Of a stretch of 41,344 nt of DNA, positions 6,932 to 15,821 are shown piece by piece. Numbering within the stretch: the first letter of the stretch is position 1; every line of letters starts with the position of its first letter. A model generated the notes under the pieces. That model was not told the origin of the DNA, did not search any database, and saw nothing but the letters and a program-made list of their open reading frames with translations. The DNA is from JAAERC01 sp032123495 (GTDB taxonomy: Bacteria; Zixibacteria; MSB-5A5; GN15; PGXB01). The DNA lies in NCBI GenBank assembly GCA_032123495.1, contig JAQBFG010000229.1:1-41344 (forward strand), written 5' to 3'. The position numbers and the translations under genes were made by a program.

Positions 6932-9154
6932 TTACTTATTTTTGAGAATTTCGTCGATTGCTTTGTTTATTTTAGAGCCACCAAAAAAGATTTTTTGTGT
7001 TGACGAAATGGAATTCTTATATTCTTTGACAGTTTTTATTGATTCCGAATCACCAATCCGACCCAAGGCTTTGATAATCGCGACTTTTATGTCATCACGA
7101 GATGATTTATTTGACGTATATTGCGAGAGCAGATCGTTATCTTCCAAAAGAGCAGTCAGGAATTTCTTGGTCTCTACTCCGCCCAGTTTGCCTAATGCCG
7201 AAATTATGACCAGAATCTCAGTATTTCTTTTATTAGCCAGATTTATTAATTCCGGTGTAATATCGGTTTGTTTGGTAAGTCCCAGCGCGATGATTGCCGC
7301 TTCACGAATCTCGCAATCAGTATCGTCAGACATTATCATAAGCAGATCGGCTGCGGATTCATCCGCTATTTTCTCAAGCGCCGAGATAATCGACAGACGA
7401 ACCCTGGTATCATCCTCGGCAATTCTAAGGCGAAGCGAAAGGCATCCTTCGCTATCACCAAGCGAACCGAGAACAAAGATCGCGTTTCTGACAATAAACC
7501 ATTTATCGTCGGGTAGTTCTCTTTTATCGGAGCTACGGATAAAATAGGTTTCGTCTTTTAGTATGTCACCGCAAACCTTAAGAGCCGGTTTTCCCATTTC
7601 TGATAGAATTTTCAGAATATTCATTCTAACCTGACGGGAATCGTGGGAAATAATCGAGGCGAGTGAGTATGCTACACCATCAGAAGCAATGGTGACAAAA
7701 ATATTTTTCAGATATAAAGCAATCTGCTTATCTTCTTTGGTTAATTCATCTACAAGCCGTTTTATTACTTCGGGTCGATCAAGTTCCTCAATACTTTTTT
7801 TAACTGCAACCGATTCAAAACTTCTAATTCCATCGGTGTGGGTAATTTTTCTGGCAAGACAATCACACAGAGCCGACAGCCGATTAAAATCATTTACCGC
7901 CAGACATCTTTTGGCAACCGCCCAGATAAGATCAGAGAATTCAAATGTTTCCAGTTCATCAACTAAATAATTATCTATTTTTTCAATAGAATGATCCAAA
8001 AGAAAATCTGCATTTGATTGTTTATGACTATCCAGAACTATTCTTAAAAGAAACAACGCTCGTTCCCGAAGTTCAAAATGCTGACCGGCTAAATGGGACA
8101 CCAGGATATTAATCACCGATCTGGCTCGATTTTTCTGACCGGTGCGAATCAGACGACCAAAAAGATCCTCAAAAATATTTAGCTCATAACCGGGTAGTTC
8201 AGGATTAAAGACGGTGTAGAGAAAATCGTTTATTTTTTCAGATGATTCTACTCTTATGACACTGGTTTTGGGAACAACTTCAGAATATATATCTTTTGAT
8301 ATTTTATTGTACGCAATATTCGATTCAATCTGATTGAAGATATTATCCCGTTCGGGATGCAGACTTAATGCATTCAAGAGTGTTTTCAAATCGGAAAGCC
8401 TATGATTATCAGATTCATCCTGATTTTTATCGGCGAGACTACCGATCCGCTCGTTTATTATTTTGAGGAGTTTCTCAGAGTCTATTAATGAAATCTTTTC
8501 CGGAATAAAATAGCTGATCAATGGTGGATAAAAATCGAGGCCAAATTTATCGATAAAAGTGTCAACATCGCTCTCGGCAAAAGAAATCATTTTTGCCAAT
8601 GAATCAGGGTCTTGTCCCAGTGTTTGATTTAATATGTTTCGGACCGAAAAATCACCAATAACATCGGCTCGATATTTAACACCCTTTTCAAATAACAGAA
8701 ACCCTCTTTCACTATTTATTTCAATTGTGTCTATATTGTTTTTGTTAAGGTATTCCTGCATCATATCCTGATAAATACCAGTCGGGATTCTCCTGACGAA
8801 TTTATCAAGAAACAACGATAGCTGCTTCATCGACATATCCGATCCAAACAGAATATTTTTAACATCAAGCAGTTGCATATACTCAATTATTTGGTCAGAA
8901 AAAACCGATGGCTTAAGTTCCAAATTAAGTACAAACAGATGTCCAGATTCAACATGAATATTTACATATTTCTTAAATCTAAACAGTTTTTCCATTTGAA
9001 AAAACAGACGTCCGATTGCTTTTCCTGACAACGGATGAGCATAAGAGTATACCGATACTTTTTTGGAGGCGACAAAAAATTCTCTGACAATTTCCAACGC
9101 CAACTCACTAAGATTTGTATTTAAATCTTTTTCGGAAAAATCAAAACTGTGCAT
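6932..9154 (-). CDS. HEAT-repeat protein with an N-terminal module shared with signalling proteins
   Basis: Function unknown; probably a cytoplasmic scaffold, since no signal peptide or membrane segment is seen. The first 130 residues have the pattern YSYAHPLSGKAI, then V-x-I-x-V-x-x-GHLFVLN, then a segment around NILFGSDMSMKQLSLFL. From memory this module also sits ahead of HEAT repeats or HD-GYP domains in other bacteria. A helical middle follows, and from about residue 470 to the end there are recurring helical pairs with the HEAT pattern (VRMNILKILSEMG, VRNAIFVLGSLGD, VRLSIISALEKIAD, IREAAIIALG, VKVAIIKALGRIGD or close variants). The ATG at 9154 is chosen because GGAG stands 6 bases upstream and it begins one base after the preceding stop. 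An in-frame TTG 12 bases earlier is less likely. It is the last gene of a three-gene operon. Confidence 0.8.
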   Translation of the reverse strand: MHSFDFSEKDLNTNLSELALEIVREFFVASKKVSVYSYAHPLSGKAIGRLFFQMEKLFRFKKYVNIHVESGHLFVLNLELKPSVFSDQIIEYMQLLDVKNILFGSDMSMKQLSLFLDKFVRRIPTGIYQDMMQEYLNKNNIDTIEINSERGFLLFEKGVKYRADVIGDFSVRNILNQTLGQDPDSLAKMISFAESDVDTFIDKFGLDFYPPLISYFIPEKISLIDSEKLLKIINERIGSLADKNQDESDNHRLSDLKTLLNALSLHPERDNIFNQIESNIAYNKISKDIYSEVVPKTSVIRVESSEKINDFLYTVFNPELPGYELNIFEDLFGRLIRTGQKNRARSVINILVSHLAGQHFELRERALFLLRIVLDSHKQSNADFLLDHSIEKIDNYLVDELETFEFSDLIWAVAKRCLAVNDFNRLSALCDCLARKITHTDGIRSFESVAVKKSIEELDRPEVIKRLVDELTKEDKQIALYLKNIFVTIASDGVAYSLASIISHDSRQVRMNILKILSEMGKPALKVCGDILKDETYFIRSSDKRELPDDKWFIVRNAIFVLGSLGDSEGCLSLRLRIAEDDTRVRLSIISALEKIADESAADLLMIMSDDTDCEIREAAIIALGLTKQTDITPELINLANKRNTEILVIISALGKLGGVETKKFLTALLEDNDLLSQYTSNKSSRDDIKVAIIKALGRIGDSESIKTVKEYKNSISSTQKIFFGGSKINKAIDEILKNK

Positions 9155-9155
9155 A

Positions 9156-10286
9156 TTAATCTCCAAGACAAGAGATCAGACCGTTCTGAGAAATAACATA
9201 TATCGATTCGCCATCACTGATGGCCGGAAACCTGATTTCATGATCATTTTTCCACTTGGAATTGAGCAGACCGCTTTTTTTGTCAACACAGTACAGATGT
9301 TTGTCAAGCGATGCAAAAATGAGATATTTCCCAACCGTTATCGGCGACGACAAAATTACCCCATCGGCCTGAAATGTCCAAAGCGTTCGCCCATCATTTT
9401 TATCCAATGCCCGAAGCAGGCCGCCGTTGTCACCAACATAGACCATATTTTCATCGGCTGCCGGCGAGGTCCAGATCGGCCATTCAAACGATCGTTCCCA
9501 GATGATCTTTCCCGTTTTTTTATCAAGCGCGGAAAATGTCCCGGCCACTCCCGAGACAAAAATCATCTCATCAATAGCGACTTTGGAAACCAACGGCTGC
9601 TTTAGATCAACATTAATAATCATGTTTCCTGTTATCTCTTCAAAACCAATCAATCTCCCATTTTCAAATGGGAAATAAACTATTTCCTCATCAAAGCTGG
9701 GTCCGGCCAGTGATTTAGCGCCAACCGAATCCTGCCAAATAATTTCACCGCTAATTCTATCTCGGCATTCAACCGATCCGAAATCAGAAGCGAGATAGAT
9801 ACGGTTATCTTTAATTATCGGCGCCCCGGTGACATCCTTTATCTCTGCAAACCAGAGAGTTTTGCGATTATGAAGATTAAGACAGATAAAACGATTCTTA
9901 ACCGGCCCGGACGCAAAATAAGCGAGTGAGTCAACGACCGTTAATCCGGTTTGGACATTAGCTCTGGTTTTGTATTTTCCTCGATAACGACCAGTTTCCA
10001 GCTCAAAAAAGCTTATTCGACCAGTCGTCGTGCAAACAATAAGTTTGCCGCCCCCTATTGATAGCGGGCCGATAGGATTACCGGAAATCTTTCGGCTCCA
10101 TTTTAGATTCAAATTGCCGGAGAAATCAGAACTCTTCTCTTTATTTGAATCTCCATCATAGCTCCCGCTGTAAGGCCAGACAATAGGCTGATATTCGATA
10201 TCTCTTTCCAGTCGGAATTTTTTCCCACAGCCTGATAGCAAAATTGACAGGGCCAGTAAAATTATTATTGTTTTTCCGGTTTTCAT
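9156..10286 (-). CDS. PQQ-like beta-propeller lipoprotein (BamB-like)
   Basis: A predicted lipoprotein of 376 residues. Its signal sequence starts MKTGKTIIILLALSILLSGC, with the lipid-attached cysteine at 20. The rest is a WD40/PQQ-type propeller with repeats such as DKKTGKIIWERSFEWPIW, DKNDGRTLWTFQADG and ISGEIIWQD. This is the fold of BamB, the scaffold of the outer-membrane barrel assembly machine. The fold is also used by unrelated lipoproteins, so BamB itself is not claimed. The ATG at 10286 overlaps the preceding TAA (TAATG), a sign of translational coupling with the protease-barrel gene; another ATG lies 12 bases upstream. Pairing with an outer-membrane barrel protein suggests the propeller may assist or dock on that protein. 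Confidence 0.85.
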   Translation of the reverse strand: MKTGKTIIILLALSILLSGCGKKFRLERDIEYQPIVWPYSGSYDGDSNKEKSSDFSGNLNLKWSRKISGNPIGPLSIGGGKLIVCTTTGRISFFELETGRYRGKYKTRANVQTGLTVVDSLAYFASGPVKNRFICLNLHNRKTLWFAEIKDVTGAPIIKDNRIYLASDFGSVECRDRISGEIIWQDSVGAKSLAGPSFDEEIVYFPFENGRLIGFEEITGNMIINVDLKQPLVSKVAIDEMIFVSGVAGTFSALDKKTGKIIWERSFEWPIWTSPAADENMVYVGDNGGLLRALDKNDGRTLWTFQADGVILSSPITVGKYLIFASLDKHLYCVDKKSGLLNSKWKNDHEIRFPAISDGESIYVISQNGLISCLGD

Positions 10287-13111
10287 TAGAAATTCCATCC
10301 AAAAAAGAAATCAAAGTTGGTAGTTTTGCTGATTCTCTTGAAGTCGGTTCTGCGCGAAAAATCAAAACGTAATAGAATCACCCGGCCCAACGAAACCCTG
10401 AAACCGGTTCCAAATGAACCGAGCAGATCGCCAAAAATATTCCTTTCCGGAAATCTAAAATCATCATCAGAAAAATACCCGGCGTCAAGAAATATTGCCC
10501 CCCGGATGGCACGAAAACCGACGGCACCAAAAGGAAAACCGATATAAAGATTATCAATCAATGGAAAACGGAGTTCATTTGAGGAAAACAGGACATTTTT
10601 TATATAATTGTCACGACGGCCATATCCGCGAAATGACCAACTGCCGCCAAAATAAATTCTCTGTGGTTCCACACCGGTTGAGCTATAGAAAAATAAGCGA
10701 TGAGCCAGTGCCGAAAATTTCCCAAGTCTAAAATACTTACGAAGGTCAACCATAACCAGCTTGTTATAAGCACGGCCCTCATCGAGAGCCGCCGTTAAGC
10801 CAACGGTAAAATTATAGCGGTGTCCGTCAATTGGTCCTGAAATATCCCATAAGGAATTGTCGGAAACAAATGACAGATAACTGGAAAGAAGCGCCGCCCG
10901 TCGTTTGGCAAGGAGTCTTCCATTTCTAATTACCGGAAATCCAAAGTCACGATTGGAATAGCGGAGGTAGCTCGTTGTTTCTAGTCTCGTGAACTTTGAC
11001 AGAGGATAATTTAGATGAACCAGCCCACCCGCCTGCCGTTCATAATAATAGCCATCATAACTATTATAGTACTCATCATACAAATGATACAGGCCAATTC
11101 CCCAGTTCAAACGATGTTTTTTATTGAGATATGTGGCGGCAACATTAAAACTTGAAAGAATATCACTTTTGGTCTGAGCTGTATTGGCCAGTAAAAAATA
11201 ATAAACATTATCTCCCAGCATATCAGACAATGCCACCTGAATTCCACCCATCGTTCCATACACTGGATCATAAGAAATAGCCGATTGGGCAATATCGAAA
11301 GAGTAATCGGTTTTATATTTAACCGATGATTTAATAGATTTCTGATTAAGTTTTTCAGGTTTCCAAAATGTTTGCCCAACCGGTTTTTCCTCGGCCAAAA
11401 CCAGTGAATCCTCCAACAGTGCTGAATAAATATGAAAACCAAAATCCTGATAGCCGGAAAAAACAATGCGGTTGCTATCCGAAGTTACTTTCGGGTCATA
11501 AGCTCCGGTTAGAAGGGTCGTTATTTGACCAATCGAATTATCATTTTTGAGACAATAGATATTATAAGCGCCGTTTCTATCGGATGAAAAATATATATCT
11601 CCATTATGAGTCTCCGGTGAACGGTCGCGCCAATTTCCAAAAGTTAGCTGGATAGGCACTTGGTCGGCAATTGACATTTTATATAGACTAAGGGCTCCAC
11701 TCTGTCCATCAGAACAGCGATCAGAGACAAATATAACAGTATCACCGTCAGCTGTGAAGGTTGGATCAATATCATAATAAAAATCATCTGTGATCTGAGT
11801 CAGTTTTCCATTATCCAGGGAAACCGTATAAATATCAGAGATACCTGATTTCTTTGTTCCGCCAAAAACCGCACGCTGAGCATCGGGAGAAAACTGAGGA
11901 GATACAATTGCTGCCATATCCGGGAATTGATATTTGGCAGTAATTTTGTCAAGATTGATATTATAAATGTAGAGAACATCGGTTTCTTTGGATTTTGAGG
12001 AAAACAGAATATCGCCGTTTTCGTTGGCATCGATTCCGCTTTGTAATAAATGAAGTGATTCAAAGCTGGTCGAGGTTCCCCCCTTTAACAAGGTTTTCAG
12101 TTTTTTTTCTTCACCGTTTGACGACATCATATAAATGCCGGAATAGCCCATCTTATTCGCTTTAAAGACGATCCAGTCTTCGGTATTTTCACCATTCTTA
12201 AACTGAACCGGAACACCTTTAAGAGCGTAACCTTTTTTTGTTAATTGTCGGGCCTCACGTTTGGCCAGACCGGCCTCAGCTATTTCAGGGAAATATTTTT
12301 TCTGAAGATAATACTGCCATTTTTTTGAGATATCTTTTACCGGTTCGCCTAATGTTAGTTCTATGATTTTATTAAAGGACCGTTCTTTCCACCAATTCTC
12401 ATAAATAAGAATAAGTTTTTCGGAACCGTAAGTATCATTGATAAACTGACAGATTGATTGACCCAGTTTGTACATGAAAAAAGATCCGGAAATCTGATAA
12501 ATATTTTCCAATGTATAGAGATTGCCAGAGAGAACCATATCCTTGATAATGGCATCGGCTTCGCTATCCCATACAGTTGACCAAAATTCGGCCTGTCCCT
12601 CAATAAACCAGAGCGGTGGACTCGCCATCCGCTGTTGCAACGATAACGACATCACCGACTGCAATTTTGCAATTTGAAAGACATGAACCAGCTCATGACG
12701 AATCACGTGCGCAAAATCATGATAGGAACCATGGAAAGGAACCACCACTCGTCCTTTTAAAAACTCGGTAAAACCAGCCACCGATTCGGGCAACATACTC
12801 CAGGTAACATTGGTTTGAGTAAAATAATTGGGGGAACTGTAAATAATCAGCGGTATTTTTCGATATATCTCATGCTTGAATCTGGCCGCCGTAGTTGGAT
12901 AAAATCCTTCGGCAATATCAGCGGCAATCTGCGCGATCTCTTCTTCCTCGCTATAAAAATAAATCTGAAAATGCTCGGTTTCCATCACCTGCCAGTCAAA
13001 ATTCGTATATTGAACCTTATTTTTGCCGAAATAAAATTGTGCTGTACAAATCGTTGGTACAATCAGAAGCAGGAAAATAGTTAAAATAAATATGGGTGTT
13101 CGTTTCATCAT
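10286..13111 (-). CDS. Secreted metalloprotease / TolB-like propeller / outer-membrane barrel fusion
   Basis: A 941-residue exported protein with three parts. After a signal peptide (about 1-24, ending CTAQ) comes a peptidase-MA-like gluzincin domain with HELVH (139-143) and the downstream WFIEGQAEF, whose E171 is the likely third zinc ligand. The middle (about 290-560) has TolB/PD40 propeller repeats such as SPDAQRAVFGG and TADGDTVIFVSDR. The last 330 residues alternate in beta-barrel style, contain FGGSWSFRGYG (about 823-833) like the RGY/RGF loop motif of Omp85 barrels, and end in an aromatic F. I infer a surface or periplasmic zinc hydrolase tethered to its own barrel. It is the first gene of an operon with a BamB-like lipoprotein and a HEAT protein. 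The substrate is unknown. Confidence 0.82.
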   Translation of the reverse strand: MMKRTPIFILTIFLLLIVPTICTAQFYFGKNKVQYTNFDWQVMETEHFQIYFYSEEEEIAQIAADIAEGFYPTTAARFKHEIYRKIPLIIYSSPNYFTQTNVTWSMLPESVAGFTEFLKGRVVVPFHGSYHDFAHVIRHELVHVFQIAKLQSVMSLSLQQRMASPPLWFIEGQAEFWSTVWDSEADAIIKDMVLSGNLYTLENIYQISGSFFMYKLGQSICQFINDTYGSEKLILIYENWWKERSFNKIIELTLGEPVKDISKKWQYYLQKKYFPEIAEAGLAKREARQLTKKGYALKGVPVQFKNGENTEDWIVFKANKMGYSGIYMMSSNGEEKKLKTLLKGGTSTSFESLHLLQSGIDANENGDILFSSKSKETDVLYIYNINLDKITAKYQFPDMAAIVSPQFSPDAQRAVFGGTKKSGISDIYTVSLDNGKLTQITDDFYYDIDPTFTADGDTVIFVSDRCSDGQSGALSLYKMSIADQVPIQLTFGNWRDRSPETHNGDIYFSSDRNGAYNIYCLKNDNSIGQITTLLTGAYDPKVTSDSNRIVFSGYQDFGFHIYSALLEDSLVLAEEKPVGQTFWKPEKLNQKSIKSSVKYKTDYSFDIAQSAISYDPVYGTMGGIQVALSDMLGDNVYYFLLANTAQTKSDILSSFNVAATYLNKKHRLNWGIGLYHLYDEYYNSYDGYYYERQAGGLVHLNYPLSKFTRLETTSYLRYSNRDFGFPVIRNGRLLAKRRAALLSSYLSFVSDNSLWDISGPIDGHRYNFTVGLTAALDEGRAYNKLVMVDLRKYFRLGKFSALAHRLFFYSSTGVEPQRIYFGGSWSFRGYGRRDNYIKNVLFSSNELRFPLIDNLYIGFPFGAVGFRAIRGAIFLDAGYFSDDDFRFPERNIFGDLLGSFGTGFRVSLGRVILLRFDFSRRTDFKRISKTTNFDFFFGWNF

Positions 13112-13123
13112 ATTTCTAACTTA

Positions 13124-13151
13124 AATATAACAATCGGTTCCTTATAATCAA
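13124..13151 (-). promoter_or_regulatory. Possible sigma-70 promoter for the protease-barrel operon
   Basis: On the minus strand TTGATT (13151-13146) and TATATT (13129-13124) are 16 bases apart. The expected start of transcription lies only a few bases before the ATG at 13111, which would leave almost no leader; no ribosome site is seen for that ATG, which agrees with this. The region is AT-rich, so a chance match is possible. Confidence 0.3.
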
Positions 13152-13242
13152 CTATCATAAAATTATACTTAAATTATAATTTCTTTTACACCTTTTAGTT
13201 ATCGGTGTGAGGGATTTAATCTAAATTCAATAATATTGATTT

Positions 13243-14235
13243 TCAATTCAGAATATTAATCTTTTTTCCACAGTTAGCGCAATGTCGGTTATTCAAACCG
13301 GAAATATCTGTTCTATATCCTAAACGACTTATCAAAACAGTGCCGCATTCAGGGCATAAAGTATCTGATTTCCCCTGAATGTTTATATTCCCGAGATAAA
13401 CATAATCAAGTTTGGTTATGGCGATTTCATAAGCCCGAAGCATTCGTTCCGGTGATGTTGCCGGTCGATCCATTTTATAGGTCGGGTAATAGGCTGAAAA
13501 ATGGGTTGGGATCGATTTGGATATAGAGGCAATAAAATCGGTTATCTTTTCAATATCGTCATCGGCATCATTTAAACCGGTGATCAATAGATTGGTTATT
13601 TCAAGGTGAACGCCGGAATCATAAAAAGTTTTAATATTTTTTAACACCGGTTCCAACTTTGCTTTGCACACCTTTTTATAAACTTTGCTGTCCATACTTT
13701 TTAGATCAATATTGGCGGCATCTATTATGGGCAATAAATCATCAAGTGGTTTTTCATTTATATACCCGTTTGTTACCAGAACATTTTTTAATCCGGCCTC
13801 TCTTATTAGACGTCCGGCACTGACAATATATTCAAACCAAATTAGCGGTTCGGTGTAAGTATAGGCAACACCGATTGAATTTTTATCTCTCGCCAGCTTA
13901 ATTAATTCTTCAGGCGCAACATACTGCGTTCTCACTTTCCCCTGAGATATCTCCCAGTTCTGGCAATTACTACAACCAAAGTTGCATCCGTTGGCCCCAG
14001 TGGAAAAAATAGATGAACCGGGATAAAAATGATATAGCGGCTTTTTTTCAATCGGATCATAACAGGCTGAAACCAATTCGCCAAAATTATCGGTGATTAG
14101 TCTTCCATTTTCGTTAAAGCGGGAACCACATATTCCAACTTTACCTTCGGTAAGCAGGCATTCGGCCGGACAGAGCAGACATTTTACTTTATTATCATTT
14201 TCGAATTTCTGAAAATATAATGCATCTGTCTTCAT
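13243..14235 (-). CDS. amrS: AmmeMemoRadiSam-system radical SAM enzyme AmrS
   Basis: Radical SAM protein of 330 residues. It has the N-terminal cysteine set CxxCxxxC...C (C19, C22, C26, C36), the cluster motif CNFGCSNC (C84, C88, C91; CxxxCxxC spacing) and the conserved YTYTEPLIWFEY segment of AmrS. A C-terminal zinc-ribbon-like pair follows (CPEC ... CANC). The family is usually linked with AMMECR1-like and Memo-like partners, but neither gene is nearby. I do not claim a reaction. The gene overlaps the preceding glycosyltransferase-phosphatase by four bases (ATGA), so it is translated as the third gene of the uppP operon. The pairing with envelope genes may be incidental. Confidence 0.93.
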   Translation of the reverse strand: MKTDALYFQKFENDNKVKCLLCPAECLLTEGKVGICGSRFNENGRLITDNFGELVSACYDPIEKKPLYHFYPGSSIFSTGANGCNFGCSNCQNWEISQGKVRTQYVAPEELIKLARDKNSIGVAYTYTEPLIWFEYIVSAGRLIREAGLKNVLVTNGYINEKPLDDLLPIIDAANIDLKSMDSKVYKKVCKAKLEPVLKNIKTFYDSGVHLEITNLLITGLNDADDDIEKITDFIASISKSIPTHFSAYYPTYKMDRPATSPERMLRAYEIAITKLDYVYLGNINIQGKSDTLCPECGTVLISRLGYRTDISGLNNRHCANCGKKINILN

Positions 14236-15818
14236 AACTCTTCCCTGTCCAAATCTCCTGTTATATATTTTACGGCTTCAAAAAGATTATTTAAAACTTT
14301 TTCCGGACGGGGTGACATCGTTTTTTGAAGTAATTTTTCCTGCTTTAAACCGTATCCGGTTCTAACCAGGATCGACTTGCTCCCGACCACAAAACCAAGT
14401 TTGACATCGGCCAGTTTATCGCCAATAACAAACGATTTAAACGGACTTATATTAAATTGCTCAATCGCCTGCTCGACCATTCCGGGCGCCGGTTTCCGGC
14501 AGTTACAATCAATATTATATGGGGGAAGTTTGGCATTTTTAAGGTGCGGACAATATAAAAATTGATCTATTTCCACGCCACCCTGTGCAAACAGATCATA
14601 AACACGCTGATTTATCCGGGATACTGTTTCCTCGTCAAAATATCCGCGCGCCACCCCTGACTGATTAGAGACGACAATAATTTTAAATCCGGCTTCTTTT
14701 GCTAATTTTAATGCCTTAATAGAATTTTTTTCAGGTTCGATCTCGTCGGGATTTCTCAGGAAATTTTTCTCTTTTATTAAGGTGCCATCCCGGTCAATAA
14801 AGATTGCTTTCTCTTCTCTGTTTTTAACCGATAGTATCCCGGATATTCCCTCCATAACAAAATCGACCGAAATAAGCGTAAAACAGAACTGCTCATCTCT
14901 GAAGCATGGTTTTTTCCCATGTTTCGAACAGGGTCGGCAGTACTCATCGGTTTCAATAACAATATCCTTATACCCTCGCGGCGAAAAACCGAGCGTCGGA
15001 TGAGTCGGGCCAAAAATAGCTGCCACCGGGGTCCCGACCGCTGAACCAAGATGCCCCAGAGCCGAATCATTACATACGATTAAGTCGACTTCTGAAAAAA
15101 CAGCGGCCAGCTTGACAAGATCGGTATCAAGAAACAGGGCTTTGTTTTCGGCCGGTATTTGGGCGATGAGCCCGGCAAAATCGGCATCTGACTGAGTTAA
15201 CGCCAGAACTATATTACAGCCATATTCATTATGAATTTTAATCGCCAGTTCGGCAAATTTTTTCTGCGCCCACCGCTTTGTCGGGTACGACGCACCCGGC
15301 GCAATCACAACCGTTTTTTTTGAATTTTCGAAACTTAGCTGCCTTGGTCTATTGAAAGAGAGATCAAGATTCGGTCGTCGAGTATATATTTTGCCGCCGG
15401 CCTTTTTTACGGCAGTATTGTATAAATCGATTGTATGAGGAGCTTTGTTATCAATCTTATTAAATTTTATCGCTTTAAATCGTTCAAATGTTCGCTTGTC
15501 ATACCTGACCTTGACACCTGCTGAAATATGTTTCATCAGATAAAATGATCGAATATTACCATGCAGGTCAATAACCATATCAAAATTCTGTTTATCGAGA
15601 TACTCCCCCATTCTGAATAGATCAAGAGCCGATGCTTTTTCTGGAAAAGGTAATACCTTATCAACTCCAGGAAACATCTCGGCCAATCCGGTCAGATAAC
15701 CACGAGTTAAAAGAGAAATCTCTGCCTCTGGAAAAGATATTTTCAGATTTAATAACGGCGCCGATGTCAGGATAACATCGCCAATTGCCCCCAGCCGAAT
15801 AACAAGGATTTTATTCAT
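14232..15818 (-). CDS. Heptosyltransferase (GT9) fused to D-glycero-D-manno-heptose bisphosphate phosphatase
   Basis: A two-enzyme fusion of 528 residues. The N-terminal part (about 1-330) is a GT9 glycosyltransferase of the ADP-heptose:LPS type, with ILVIRLGAIGDVILTSAPL at the start and the GT9 segment VCNDSALGHLGSAVGTPV near 249-266. The C-terminal part (about 337-510) is a HAD phosphatase of the GmhB type: IDRDGTL with nucleophile D342 and D344, VVSNQSGVARG, and the zinc loop CPH ... CNCRKPAPGM. GmhB removes the 7-phosphate during ADP-heptose synthesis, so one polypeptide would both help make and transfer heptose. The ATG at 15818 is preferred over an adjacent GTG. It begins just after the uppP stop and overlaps amrS. 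Confidence 0.9.
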   Translation of the reverse strand: MNKILVIRLGAIGDVILTSAPLLNLKISFPEAEISLLTRGYLTGLAEMFPGVDKVLPFPEKASALDLFRMGEYLDKQNFDMVIDLHGNIRSFYLMKHISAGVKVRYDKRTFERFKAIKFNKIDNKAPHTIDLYNTAVKKAGGKIYTRRPNLDLSFNRPRQLSFENSKKTVVIAPGASYPTKRWAQKKFAELAIKIHNEYGCNIVLALTQSDADFAGLIAQIPAENKALFLDTDLVKLAAVFSEVDLIVCNDSALGHLGSAVGTPVAAIFGPTHPTLGFSPRGYKDIVIETDEYCRPCSKHGKKPCFRDEQFCFTLISVDFVMEGISGILSVKNREEKAIFIDRDGTLIKEKNFLRNPDEIEPEKNSIKALKLAKEAGFKIIVVSNQSGVARGYFDEETVSRINQRVYDLFAQGGVEIDQFLYCPHLKNAKLPPYNIDCNCRKPAPGMVEQAIEQFNISPFKSFVIGDKLADVKLGFVVGSKSILVRTGYGLKQEKLLQKTMSPRPEKVLNNLFEAVKYITGDLDREEL

Positions 15819-15821
15819 CAC

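Noticed and set aside
6921..7547. A 208-codon plus-strand frame opposite the HEAT gene
   Set aside because: Low-complexity, Ser/Arg-rich translation typical of antisense frames; the HEAT repeats on the minus strand are the real coding signal.
9063..9605. A 180-codon plus-strand frame over the junction of the HEAT and propeller genes
   Set aside because: Antisense to two clear genes, with no start signal.
13227..13239. Palindrome TCAATA-a-TATTGA after amrS
   Set aside because: It is AT-only in most positions within an AT-rich gap; likely chance.
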